A stretch of 64,000 nucleotides of DNA, taken from Halobaculum sp. XH14 (GTDB lineage Archaea > Halobacteriota > Halobacteria > Halobacteriales > Haloferacaceae). Position 1 is the stretch's first letter; the number at the start of each line of letters is the position of its first letter. Both the position numbers and the translations under genes were made by a program. Location of the stretch: assembly GCF_032116555.1 (NCBI RefSeq), contig NZ_CP134949.1:1736001-1800000 (forward strand), read 5' to 3'. Shown piece after piece: positions 50,530-58,723 of the stretch. The notes under the pieces were generated by a model, which saw nothing but the letters and a program-made list of their open reading frames with translations, ran no database searches and was not told the DNA's origin.

Positions 50530-51807
50530 ATGGTCTCGCTCGTCCGCCGGTACTACCTCTACCGTGCGACCCTCTCGAACGGCTTCTACATTCCCGTCTC
50601 CGTCATCTACATGGAGGCACAGGGACTCGGCCTCGCGGACATCGGCCTCGTACAGGGGGCGTTCCTGTTCGGGATGGTCACCTTCGAACTTCCCACCGGC
50701 TATCTGGGTGACCGGCTCGGACGTCGAACCGCGCTCGCCCTGGGAAACTGCATCCTCGTCGCGGTGATGGTCGGGTTCACCGTCGCCGACTCGACCGCCG
50801 GCTTCGCGGCCGTCTACGTCCTCTGGTCTGCGGGCTGGACGTTCCGAACCGGCACCGCCGACGCATGGCTCTACGAACTGCTCGCCGGACGCGACGCGGA
50901 GGACGAGTACGCCAGGATCGGCGGTCGGGCCGAGTCGACGCTGCTGCTCGTCTCCGGGGCCACGGCGCTCGTCGCGGGGCTGCTCTACACCGTCGACCCC
51001 GCCGTTCCGTTCCTCGCCAACGCCGGGCTGGCCGCGCTCGGGCTCCCGCTGTTGTTCACGCTGCCGAAAACGAAGCACGTCGAAGGTGGCAGTGATCGCG
51101 GTGCAGCCGATGACGGTGCGGCTCCCGACGACGTGAACGGCGACAGTGCGGGCAAGAAAGCCGACCGCGCGGAAGCGACCGGAGCCGAGCCGGCGATGGG
51201 CGTCCGTGAGGCAGCACGGGTGCTGTGGACGCAGCTCTCGCGCCCGGCGCTCCGCTGGATCGTCGTCTACGCGGCGCTGTTCAACCTCGCCTTCTCGGTG
51301 ACGCGGGTGTTCGAACAGCCCGCGATGCGGGCGGTGGGCGTACCGATCGCCGGGCTCGGCGTCCTCTATGCCGGGTTCAAACTCGTGTCGGCGGTCGCGG
51401 CGAGCGCGACCGGTGCCATCCAGGACCGGCTCGGAACCGGGGGCGTCCTCCTGCTCCTCGTTCCCGTCGTCGGCGTCGCGTACGCCAGCTTCGCGGTGGT
51501 TCCGATCCTGCTGCTGCCGGCGCTGTTCTGTCGGCGCGCGCTACAGCAGATCACCCGACCCGTCCGTAACGAGTACGTCAACGACCGATTGGAGGACGTC
51601 GGCCGCGCGACGGTGCTCTCGGGGGTGTCGATGGCGCTCACGCTCGCGTCCGGCACCGCGAACGTCCTCGGCGGCCGGGTCGCGGCGGCGGTCGGTCCGC
51701 TGGCGTTCCTCTCGGTGACCGGCGTCACGGTGGCTCTCCTCGGGGGGTTGCTCTGGGTCGCCGCACGGCCCGTTCGGGACGCCACGGCCCGCGCCGCACC
51801 GTCGTGA
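50530..51807 (+). CDS. MFS transporter
   Basis: A 425-residue protein with about twelve membrane segments. The first-half loop LPTGYLGDRLGRRTA is the classic MFS signature. A long polar, charged loop sits between the two halves (about residues 185-225: DRGAADDGAAPDDVNGDSAG). An N-terminal YYLYRATLSNGFYIPVSVIYM recalls the family of uncharacterised haloarchaeal and actinobacterial exporters; the cargo is unknown. A TATA-like ccttttgg lies about 30 bases before the ATG. It is divergent from the Mrp operon. Confidence 0.88.
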   Translation: MVSLVRRYYLYRATLSNGFYIPVSVIYMEAQGLGLADIGLVQGAFLFGMVTFELPTGYLGDRLGRRTALALGNCILVAVMVGFTVADSTAGFAAVYVLWSAGWTFRTGTADAWLYELLAGRDAEDEYARIGGRAESTLLLVSGATALVAGLLYTVDPAVPFLANAGLAALGLPLLFTLPKTKHVEGGSDRGAADDGAAPDDVNGDSAGKKADRAEATGAEPAMGVREAARVLWTQLSRPALRWIVVYAALFNLAFSVTRVFEQPAMRAVGVPIAGLGVLYAGFKLVSAVAASATGAIQDRLGTGGVLLLLVPVVGVAYASFAVVPILLLPALFCRRALQQITRPVRNEYVNDRLEDVGRATVLSGVSMALTLASGTANVLGGRVAAAVGPLAFLSVTGVTVALLGGLLWVAARPVRDATARAAPS

Positions 51808-51895
51808 CGCGGCCGGCCGTCCCCCGCCGTTCCACCGTCGCCTGCCCACTAGGTCCCGTTCGACTCCCGTCGACCGCGACGCGCGGAATCCGCAG

Positions 51896-51903
51896 TCTTT
51901 TAC
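51896..51903 (+). promoter_or_regulatory. TATA-like element of purine phosphoribosyltransferase gene
   Basis: TCTTTTAC lies 24-31 bases before the ATG at 51927, indicating a leaderless transcript. Confidence 0.45.
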
Positions 51904-51926
51904 AGCGCCCCTGAAGTACCGGCGAC

Positions 51927-52493
51927 ATGGACCAACTGCGGCAGTCCTTGCTCGACGCGCCCATCATCGAGAAGGGCGACTACCAGTACTTCGTCCACCC
52001 GATCAGCGACGGCGTCCCGATGCTGGAGCCGGAGCTGTTGCGCGAGATCGTCATCCGCATCATCCGCAAGGCGGAGATCGAGGACGTGGACAAGATCGTG
52101 ACGCCCGCGGCGATGGGCATCCACATCTCGACGGCGCTGTCGCTGATGACGGACATCCCGCTCGTCGTCATTCGGAAGCGCGAGTACGGCCTCGACGGCG
52201 AGGTGTCGCTCTCCCAGGAGACGGGCTACTCGGAGTCGGAGATGTACATCAACGACGTGTACGAGGGCGACAAGGTGCTCGTGCTCGACGACGTGCTCTC
52301 GACCGGCGGCACGATGAAGGGGATCCTCGACGCGCTCGTCCACATCGACGCGAACATCGTCGACGTCGTCGCCGTCATCAAGAAGGCCGGCTCGAACAAG
52401 CTCGACGACACCGACTACGACGTGAAGACCCTGGTCAACGTCTCCGTGGAGGACGGCGAGGTCGTCATCGTCGACGAGTTCGGCGACAGCTGA
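51927..52493 (+). CDS. hpt: hypoxanthine/guanine phosphoribosyltransferase
   Basis: A 188-residue type I phosphoribosyltransferase that salvages purine bases with PRPP. The PRPP-binding loop [14 protein letters not shown] (residues 117-130) is intact, and the family-typical [30 protein letters not shown] precedes it. The ending matches archaeal Hpt proteins ([13 protein letters not shown]). It resembles adenine phosphoribosyltransferase too; haloarchaeal proteins of this sequence are annotated as Hpt, so the base specificity rests on that memory. It has its own promoter and is followed by an unrelated small membrane protein gene. Confidence 0.86.
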   Translation: MDQLRQSLLDAPIIEKGDYQYFVHPISDGVPMLEPELLREIVIRIIRKAEIEDVDKIVTPAAMGIHISTALSLMTDIPLVVIRKREYGLDGEVSLSQETGYSESEMYINDVYEGDKVLVLDDVLSTGGTMKGILDALVHIDANIVDVVAVIKKAGSNKLDDTDYDVKTLVNVSVEDGEVVIVDEFGDS

Positions 52494-52604
52494 GGCACCG
52501 ACCGGCTCGCGCGACCGGGTCGACTCGTTGACTGCTCCCGACACGCCGGGGCCGACCGGGACGGTGACGAGGGACTTTTCACGTCGCCGGCCGGAGGTTC
52601 GGCA

Positions 52605-53036
52605 ATGCCTTCGACGCGGTTCTACGGAACGGTCAGCACGGCGCTGCTCGTCGTCGGCGCGCTCGCCGTCGGCCAGGCGCTCCATCTGACCGTCGTGACC
52701 GGAGAGGTGTCCTACACCTCTCCCGCGTTCGTGATCTTGAGCCTCCTCGGGCTCGTGCTCATCGTGCTCGGCTACCGCGCACGTCGCCCGGTCGCCGAGG
52801 CGTGGGACCTCACGAGCGACGAGGGGGACGGCGGCACCGACGGCTCCGGCGGCGGCTCGTCGGGAGAGTCGTCGACCGCCTCCGTGACGGACGAGGCCGA
52901 GTTCGACCCCAGCATGAGCCCGCTGGGCGAGGCGGCTCCGGGCGATGCCGAACGGGACCGGGAGCGTGACGGGACCGGGGACGGATCCGGTTCGACCGCC
53001 GACCGGCGCGGGGATGGGCTGGAAGGCGACCGCTGA
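52605..53036 (+). CDS. small membrane protein with acidic Ser/Gly tail
   Basis: A 143-residue protein with two hydrophobic segments (TVSTALLVVGALAVGQALHLTVVTG and PAFVILSLLGLVLIVLGYRARRP). They are followed by a cytoplasmic or extracellular tail of ~80 residues dominated by Gly, Ser, Asp and Glu (DGGTDGSGGGSSGESSTASV). I do not recognise a family. A TATA-like gacttttcac lies about 30 bases before the ATG. The tail's low complexity hampers inference. Confidence 0.7.
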   Translation: MPSTRFYGTVSTALLVVGALAVGQALHLTVVTGEVSYTSPAFVILSLLGLVLIVLGYRARRPVAEAWDLTSDEGDGGTDGSGGGSSGESSTASVTDEAEFDPSMSPLGEAAPGDAERDRERDGTGDGSGSTADRRGDGLEGDR

Positions 53037-53047
53037 ACGCGAACGGG

Positions 53048-53057
53048 AGATATATTA
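53048..53057 (+). promoter_or_regulatory. TATA box of the small membrane protein pair
   Basis: AGATATATTA lies 28-37 bases before the ATG at 53085, one of the clearest TATA boxes in the window, and fits a leaderless mRNA. Confidence 0.6.
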
Positions 53058-53084
53058 CTCCGGCTGTCCGTGAATCCCACATAG

Positions 53085-53330
53085 ATGTCCGTGGAACAGC
53101 GTATCCCGCAGCGGTTCATCGGCCCTCTGGGGGTCCTCTCGCTCTTCGTGGGACTCGCCAGCATCGTGATGGGCTTCATCTTCAGTGTCATCGGGTTGAC
53201 CGTCTTCTTCGGCCTGAACGGCCTCCAGGGCGCGACCAGCACCGACGGCGTGATCGTCATGGTGACCGGGATCGCCCTCGTGGGCGTCTCGTATCTGGGG
53301 TACAAGGGCTTCATGCGGTTTGCAACCTGA
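53085..53330 (+). CDS. small two-helix membrane protein
   Basis: An 81-residue protein with two hydrophobic segments (LGVLSLFVGLASIVMGFIFSVIGL and GVIVMVTGIALVGVSYLGYKGF) and short polar ends. No family is recognised; homologues may exist only in haloarchaea. It has a strong TATA box. Its TGA overlaps the ATG of the next gene by one base (TGATG), so the two are translated together. Confidence 0.72.
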   Translation: MSVEQRIPQRFIGPLGVLSLFVGLASIVMGFIFSVIGLTVFFGLNGLQGATSTDGVIVMVTGIALVGVSYLGYKGFMRFAT

Positions 53331-53872
53331 TGCCGGTCGACATTCGAGACCACCCCGACGCGCCGTCCCTCGAGGAGCTCCACGAGTTCACGCTCGTCCC
53401 CGTGGCGCGCTCGGAGATCGAATCCCGCATCGAGGCCGGCGAGGAGCTCCGGGAGCTGAACCTGCGCGAGGAGCGCAACGACGTGTTCGTCCAGTTGACG
53501 CCCGACCCCGAGGAGGGGGGCGGCGACGTCGACATCGGCATGGTGCTCTACCGGCTGGTTCAGCTGTTCGGGACGCCCGAGATGCCCGGCTACGAGGCCG
53601 GGACCGACATCAGCGATCGCGAGGACACGACGTTCAAGTACCTGTTCCGACTCGTCCGCGAGGGGGAACTCGAGGACGGCACGCTGCCCGAGGAGTGGCT
53701 CATCACGGTGTTCGACACCCACGTCGACTTCGGCGTCGGTCTCGCCGGCTGGAGCGGCGACGGCGTCGACCCGAGCGAGTACGACGACGACGTCGTGCTC
53801 GTCTCGCTGGCGCTGGCAACCAACGTGGTCACCGAACCGGTCACCTGCGAGTACAAGGACAAGTGGTACTGA
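53330..53872 (+). CDS. conserved haloarchaeal protein of unknown function
   Basis: A 180-residue acidic soluble protein. It begins with VDIRDHPDAPSLEELHEFTLVPVARSEIESRIEAGEELRELN and continues as alpha/beta with a central Asp-rich region (DPEEGGGDVDIGMVLYRLVQLFG) and a beta-rich C-terminus (VVLVSLALATNVVTEPVTCEYKDKW). No motif for an enzyme is evident. It is coupled to the upstream two-helix protein by a one-base overlap, suggesting that the two act together, perhaps as membrane anchor and soluble partner. Confidence 0.72.
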   Translation: MPVDIRDHPDAPSLEELHEFTLVPVARSEIESRIEAGEELRELNLREERNDVFVQLTPDPEEGGGDVDIGMVLYRLVQLFGTPEMPGYEAGTDISDREDTTFKYLFRLVREGELEDGTLPEEWLITVFDTHVDFGVGLAGWSGDGVDPSEYDDDVVLVSLALATNVVTEPVTCEYKDKWY

Positions 53873-53959
53873 AGCGCGGCGAGGACTGAATCCGGCATAC
53901 GTCGAACGGACGGTTCCCACCTTCAGCGTCTCGAGGCGTTCCGCGTGAACCTCGGCCGG

Positions 53960-54220
53960 TCAGCGACCGGTGAGCACGTGCATCAGTGCGAACACGACCA
54001 CGAGCGACGCGACGAGCAGCCCCGCGAACGCCGGAACGACGGTGGACTCGGGATACAGTCCCTGCCAGTAGCCGACGTACGCGAGCACGATGAACGTCGG
54101 CACCGAGAGAAGGAAGTAGAGCGAGGAGGCGTACGAGGCGAGCGTCGGGTCGTCGCCGTGTTTCGCGTACGTCCCCCGCTCGCGGACCGAGCCCTCCTCG
54201 GTCGGGAGATCCTTGGCCAT
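53960..54220 (-). CDS. small two-helix membrane protein
   Basis: An 86-residue protein. A polar N-terminus (MAKDLPTEEGSVRERGTYAK) is followed by two membrane segments (ASSLYFLLSVPTFIVLAYVGYW and PAFAGLLVASLVVVFALMHVL) and a short tail. No family is recognised with certainty. ATG at 54220 is chosen; an in-frame ATG at 54268 would add a Gly-rich leader. It is convergent with the preceding gene. Confidence 0.66.
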   Translation of the reverse strand: MAKDLPTEEGSVRERGTYAKHGDDPTLASYASSLYFLLSVPTFIVLAYVGYWQGLYPESTVVPAFAGLLVASLVVVFALMHVLTGR

Positions 54221-54312
54221 ACCGTCACCTGACACCCCGAACCCAAAAGGGCTACCGTCCGACCCCACCGGGCGTCCAAGCGCCGGAACCGGAGGGCCGC
54301 CGTCGCCGGCGG

Positions 54313-54777
54313 TCAGGCCGTCATTCCGTGATAGATGACGCCCAGGATGTAGCCGAGAAACTGAAGCGGGAACTGCTCGCCGACGTACGCGAGCGACGCT
54401 TGCGCGATGGGCTGGACGAGCGCATACCCTCCGATGGTGTCGATGTCGAGGAGGTAGTAGGGCGCGATTTCGAAGCCGACCGAGAAGCCGAGCCCAGCGA
54501 GACAGGCGACGATGATCGCGGCCGCGCTGGTCCGCATCTGCTCGGCGAGGAGCTTGGTCACGAGCCCGGTGACGACGACGAGCACGAACCCCGGCGTCCG
54601 CGACACCCAGGCCGGCGCGAGCGCCATGTGGAGCGTCGCGTAGTGGGCCATCGCCCCGATCAGGCCGGTGAGGACGCCGACGTACGCGACGACGAGGACC
54701 CGTTCGCGCGTCGACCCGTACGAGGCTTCCGCTGGGTCCGCCAGCGCCGTTCGGAGCGCGGACGCGTCACTCGACAT
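54313..54777 (-). CDS. membrane protein of unknown function in the oligopeptide operon
   Basis: A 154-residue protein with about four hydrophobic segments (RVLVVAYVGVLTGLIGAMAHYATL; TPGFVLVVVTGLVTKLLAEQM; AAIIVACLAGLGFSVGFEIAPYYLL; QFPLQFLGYILGVIY). It is the last gene of the minus-strand oligopeptide ABC operon; its start overlaps the upstream unknown gene by 11 bases. The role is not evident. A transport-accessory or membrane-sensor function would fit the position but is inference. Confidence 0.65.
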   Translation of the reverse strand: MSSDASALRTALADPAEASYGSTRERVLVVAYVGVLTGLIGAMAHYATLHMALAPAWVSRTPGFVLVVVTGLVTKLLAEQMRTSAAAIIVACLAGLGFSVGFEIAPYYLLDIDTIGGYALVQPIAQASLAYVGEQFPLQFLGYILGVIYHGMTA

Positions 54778-55246
54778 CGACGGTGAACGGCTTTTCGATC
54801 ATTGTCAGTTCGAGCAGTCCCTGCGTGTTCGCCGTTCCGTCCTCCAGTGCGGCCCGGAGGCGGTCCGCGTCTCCGGGCCGAACGTCCGCCCGAACACGCA
54901 CGGAGACGGTCTCGCCGGCCGAAACCGTCACCCGGTCGATGCTCGCCGATCGGGGGACGCTCAGCCGGTCCTCCTGGTCGGGCGGTTTCGGCCCGTCGAA
55001 CACCAGCAGGCGGACGCCGTTCACCTGGACCCGCCTGTCGAGCGGGTTTTCGACCGAGAGCGAGCCACGTACAGCGGGGCCGTCCTCGCTCGAGTTCGAG
55101 ACGGTGAGGTCCGTCACGGTCGCGGAGACGGCGTCGCGCTCCTGCCACTCGAGTTGAGCGGCGAACGTGAGTCCGAACGCCGTGCCGGACGCGACCAACA
55201 GGCCCGCGAGTAGCAGCGGGAGGAGGGGCAGCGAGCGGGCGGACAC
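54767..55246 (-). CDS. single-pass membrane protein with LEA/immunoglobulin-like domain
   Basis: A 159-residue protein with one N-terminal membrane segment (residues about 5-27, LPLLPLLLAGLLVASGTAFGLTF). An extracytoplasmic beta domain contains VRGSLSVENPLDRRVQVNGVRLLVFDGP, a segment (VENP..RRVQV) that recalls the LEA14-like WHy fold. GTG at 55246 is chosen because it gives a clean signal-anchor; earlier starts would prepend Arg-rich sequence. Its start lies seven bases after the oppF-like stop, so it belongs to that operon. Confidence 0.65.
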   Translation of the reverse strand: MSARSLPLLPLLLAGLLVASGTAFGLTFAAQLEWQERDAVSATVTDLTVSNSSEDGPAVRGSLSVENPLDRRVQVNGVRLLVFDGPKPPDQEDRLSVPRSASIDRVTVSAGETVSVRVRADVRPGDADRLRAALEDGTANTQGLLELTMIEKPFTVDVE

Positions 55247-55253
55247 GCCGCGA

Positions 55254-56636
55254 TCAGTCCTCTGTCGCCATCGGACTGGTCGACGGTCCGGCGGCCGCGT
55301 CCGCGCCGTCGTCGCCGTACAGGTGGCACGCGACGTCCCTCGTTCCGGACGGCCGGCGGTCCGGGTGCTCCCGCTCACAGACCGTCGCGAGCACGTCGTC
55401 GAGGCCGTCGGCGGCAGCGACGGCGTCGCCGTCCATCGCGGTTTCCGCCGCCTCGAACATGGCGTCGCGGGCCGCCGTCGGGAGGTCGAGTTCCCGCAGC
55501 GAGACGTGGTGACCCCCCGTGCGTCGTTCGGTCTCCGTCTGGAACTCGTCCGGGACGTCCAGTGTCAGTCCGTGTTCGACGATCCGACGGGTCGGGTCGT
55601 CGGTCTCGGCCGCGAGCGTCTCCGCGTCGATGTCGCCACGGCGGAGCTTCAGCTTGAACTTGTGGGCCCGGCGGAACGCCTCCTGGCTGCCGGTCCAGTC
55701 GTCGGGCGGGATGACGTGTGCACACCGGGGGTTGTACCGGCAGGCGGACGGCGGGTTGCGGGGCGAGGGGACCTCGCCGGTCGCGTTCGCACGGCGGCGC
55801 TCGTCGCCGAGTTCCACGTCCGGGACGGCGTCGAACAGCGCCTCCGTGTACGGGTGTTTCGGGTCGTCGATGATGTCGTTCGTCGGCCCCTTCTCGACCA
55901 TGTCGCCCAGATACATGATGCCGGCGCGGTCGCACATGTAGCGGATGAGCGAGAGGTCGTGGCTGATGAACAGGTAGGTGAGGTCGTACTCGTCCTGCAG
56001 TTCCTTCATCAGGTTCAGGACGCCGGCGCGGATCGAGACGTCGAGCATCGACACCGGCTCGTCACAGACGATGAACTCGGGGTCGACGACGAGCGCACGG
56101 GCGATGGCGACCCGCTGGCGCTCGCCGCCGGAAAGTTCGTCCGGGAATGCGTCGAGGTACACCTCCGCGGGCGCGAGCCCAACGTCGTTGAGCACGTTCC
56201 GTACCCGCTCGCGTCGCTCCTCGTAGTCGTCGATGGTCCCGTTGATCTTCAGCGGCTCGGCGACCGTGTCGAAGACGGACATCCGCGGGTTGAGCGACTC
56301 GAACGGGTCCTGAAAGATCATCTGGACGCGCTCGCGGAACTCGGACTCCTCCCGGTTCGACATCTCCGTGATGTCGGTCCCGTCGAACCTGATCGAGCCC
56401 TCGTTCGGTTCGTACAGCTTCACCAGCAGCTTGCCGAGCGTCGTCTTGCCACAGCCCGACTCGCCGGCGATGCCGACGACGTCGCCCCGGTTGATGGTGA
56501 ACGACACGTTCTCGACCGCGCGAACCGGCCGTGGCTCGCGCCCCAGGATGGTGTCGACGACGCCCTGGGAGGTGTCGAACAGCTTGCTGACGTTCTCTAC
56601 TTCGACTAGCGGCTCTCGATCTCCTGCTCGGTCCAT
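55254..56636 (-). CDS. oligopeptide/dipeptide ABC transporter ATP-binding protein (OppF/DppF type)
   Basis: A 460-residue ATPase. The nucleotide site is complete: Walker A GESGCGKTT, signature LSGGERQRVAIAR, Walker B FIVCDEPVSMLDV and switch SHDLSLI. The C-terminal oligo_HPY region is long (about 120 residues beyond the standard end); it includes CRYNPRCAHVIPPDDW and the distal ACHLYGDDGAD, with a spacer between. Cysteines of this kind in relatives can bind an iron-sulfur cluster. The ATG at 56636 overlaps the OppD-like gene by 31 bases. Confidence 0.9.
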   Translation of the reverse strand: MDRAGDREPLVEVENVSKLFDTSQGVVDTILGREPRPVRAVENVSFTINRGDVVGIAGESGCGKTTLGKLLVKLYEPNEGSIRFDGTDITEMSNREESEFRERVQMIFQDPFESLNPRMSVFDTVAEPLKINGTIDDYEERRERVRNVLNDVGLAPAEVYLDAFPDELSGGERQRVAIARALVVDPEFIVCDEPVSMLDVSIRAGVLNLMKELQDEYDLTYLFISHDLSLIRYMCDRAGIMYLGDMVEKGPTNDIIDDPKHPYTEALFDAVPDVELGDERRRANATGEVPSPRNPPSACRYNPRCAHVIPPDDWTGSQEAFRRAHKFKLKLRRGDIDAETLAAETDDPTRRIVEHGLTLDVPDEFQTETERRTGGHHVSLRELDLPTAARDAMFEAAETAMDGDAVAAADGLDDVLATVCEREHPDRRPSGTRDVACHLYGDDGADAAAGPSTSPMATED

Positions 56637-57760
56637 GTGTTCTCCTGGGTGGCGTCGGTTCGGATCGTTTCGAGCTCGTCCACGCGGTAACACGCGGACC
56701 GGTGCGCGCGGTGGTCGGCCGCCTCGCGGCGGACGCCCTCCGAGGTCACCGACTCCACGTCGTACATCGGTGGGTGGCTCGTGTGACACTCCTCGACCGC
56801 GAACGGGCAGCGCTCCCGAAACCGACAGCCGTCTTCGGGGTCCCGCAGCGTCGGTGGCGTCCCCGGGATGGAGACGAGCGACTGGCTCTCCTCGGTGATC
56901 GTCGGGAACGAGTTCTTCAGCCCGAGCGTGTACGGGTTCGCGGTGTCGCCGAAGATGTCCGTCTTCGGCCCGCTCTCCATCACCTTCCCGCCGTACATGA
57001 CCGCCATCCGGTCACAGATCTCGGCCATCACCGAGATGTCGTGGCTGATGACGAGGATCGAGACGCCGAACTCCTCCTGCAACTTTTCGAGTTCCTCCAG
57101 GATGCGGTCCTGGATGATGACGTCGAGGGCGGTCGTCGGCTCGTCGGCGATGAGCAGGTCGGGCTCGCAGGCCATCGCCATGGCGATGACCGCCCGCTGT
57201 TTCATGCCGCCCGAGAACTCGTGGGCGTAGTCGTCCGCGCGGTCCGGCTCGATGCCGACCCGTTCGAGCAGGTCGCGGGCCCGCTCGTCAGCCTCGCGTT
57301 TGGACGTCCCCGGCTCGTGTCGGAGGATGGCCTCGACGATCTGATCGCCGACCTTGTAGACGGGGTTCAACGCGTTCATCGCGCTCTGTGGGATGAGCGC
57401 GATGTCGCGCCAGCGGACGTTCCGGATCTGCTCGGTCGTGAGGGCGGCCAGGTCCGTCTTGCCGTCCGCACGGACCGGATAGTCGTCGTCGATGATTTCC
57501 TGGCGCGCGTCGCCGGACTCGTCCTCCCACGAGGGGAGGGTGCCGTCGAACCACACCTCGCCGTTCTCGATGTAGCCGTTCGAATCCAGCAGGTGGACGA
57601 GGCTCTTGGCGAGCGTCGTCTTGCCGCAGCCGGACTCGCCGACCAGCCCGTACGTTTCGCCACGTTCCACGGAGAAGGAGACCTCGTCGGCCGCGTGGAC
57701 CGAGGAGTCCTCCTCCACCGCGTATCGGATCGAGAGATCGTTGACTTCCAGTAGTGTCAT
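56606..57760 (-). CDS. oligopeptide/dipeptide ABC transporter ATP-binding protein (OppD/DppD type)
   Basis: A 384-residue ATPase partner of OppF. Walker A is GESGCGKTT, the signature SGGMKQRAVIAMA, and the Walker B DLLIADEPTTALDV. The oligo_HPY end shows CRFRERCPFAVEECHTSHPP and a downstream RSACYRV, the cysteine arrangement of the family. It overlaps the downstream oppF start and ends 4 bases into the permease start (57757-57760). Together with OppF it energises uptake of short peptides. Confidence 0.91.
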   Translation of the reverse strand: MTLLEVNDLSIRYAVEEDSSVHAADEVSFSVERGETYGLVGESGCGKTTLAKSLVHLLDSNGYIENGEVWFDGTLPSWEDESGDARQEIIDDDYPVRADGKTDLAALTTEQIRNVRWRDIALIPQSAMNALNPVYKVGDQIVEAILRHEPGTSKREADERARDLLERVGIEPDRADDYAHEFSGGMKQRAVIAMAMACEPDLLIADEPTTALDVIIQDRILEELEKLQEEFGVSILVISHDISVMAEICDRMAVMYGGKVMESGPKTDIFGDTANPYTLGLKNSFPTITEESQSLVSIPGTPPTLRDPEDGCRFRERCPFAVEECHTSHPPMYDVESVTSEGVRREAADHRAHRSACYRVDELETIRTDATQENTWTEQEIESR

Positions 57761-58722
57761 GAGTCACGCTGTGGGTTGGTTACGTCCTCCATCGAGAAGC
57801 CGACGAAGTAGAAGGCGGTCGCCAGCAGCGTGATGGCGAGCCCCGGCGGGATGAGCCACCACCACGCGTCGAAGACGTACCCTTCCGCCTGGATGTTCTG
57901 CAGCATGATCCCCCACGAGTCCGCGGTGAAGTCCGCGAGCCCGAGGTACGCCAGCGACGCCTGCGCGATCACCGCGCCGGCAGCGTCGGAGGCCAGATAG
58001 ACGAACGACAGCGGCAGCACGCTCGGCATGATGTGTCTGAACATGATCCGGGTGTCGCTCGCGCCCGCAACCTTGGCCGACTCGACGAACGACCGCTCGC
58101 GGAGCGAGAGCGTCTCGCCGCGGATGACGATACAGTTGTTCAGCCACGACGTGACCGCGATGCCGATGATGATGTTCGTCGTGTTGATGCCCCGGACCGC
58201 GACCAGCACGATGAGGAACGGCAGGAACGGCAGGCCGTACATCACGTCGACGATGCGCTGGATCGTCTCGTCGATCCAGGTGTCGCCGTAGAAGCCGGAG
58301 ATGAGCCCCAGCGGCACGCCGACGAGACTGGAGAGCAGTCCGGCGGCGAGGCCGATGTACATCGCGGTGCTCGCCGAATGGACGACGAGCGTGAGGATGC
58401 CCTCGCCCGCCTGGTTCGTCCCCAGCGGGGCGAAGAACGGGTCCCCGAACGCCGGCGGGTGGGGGAGCGACCTGATCTGTTCGCCGGTCAGTCGCGCGTT
58501 GTGGGGTGGTTCTCCGAGGTAGGCGACCCACTCCAGCGAGTGGGGCGCGAACACGCCCGGGATGATGGACCACACCGCGTAGACGACGAGGATGACGAGC
58601 CCGATGACGCCCATCTTGTGCTCGGTGAACCGATCCCAGCTCCGTCGAAACCGCTCGATTCGCGGCTCCCATCGTCGCTTGAACGAGTCGAGGTTCGAAG
58701 TGTCCTGATTGTCCGTCGCCAT
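57757..58722 (-). CDS. oligopeptide/dipeptide ABC transporter permease (OppC/DppC type)
   Basis: A 321-residue permease with about six membrane helices; the first follows a polar ~40-residue N-terminus. The BPD_transp_1 motif is VESAKVAGASDTRIMFRHIMPSVLP (the EAA loop) near residue 220. ATG at 58722 is chosen over one five codons upstream (58737). It overlaps the oppD start by four bases and is followed by no gap from oppB. Confidence 0.91.
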   Translation of the reverse strand: MATDNQDTSNLDSFKRRWEPRIERFRRSWDRFTEHKMGVIGLVILVVYAVWSIIPGVFAPHSLEWVAYLGEPPHNARLTGEQIRSLPHPPAFGDPFFAPLGTNQAGEGILTLVVHSASTAMYIGLAAGLLSSLVGVPLGLISGFYGDTWIDETIQRIVDVMYGLPFLPFLIVLVAVRGINTTNIIIGIAVTSWLNNCIVIRGETLSLRERSFVESAKVAGASDTRIMFRHIMPSVLPLSFVYLASDAAGAVIAQASLAYLGLADFTADSWGIMLQNIQAEGYVFDAWWWLIPPGLAITLLATAFYFVGFSMEDVTNPQRDS

Positions 58723-58723
58723 G

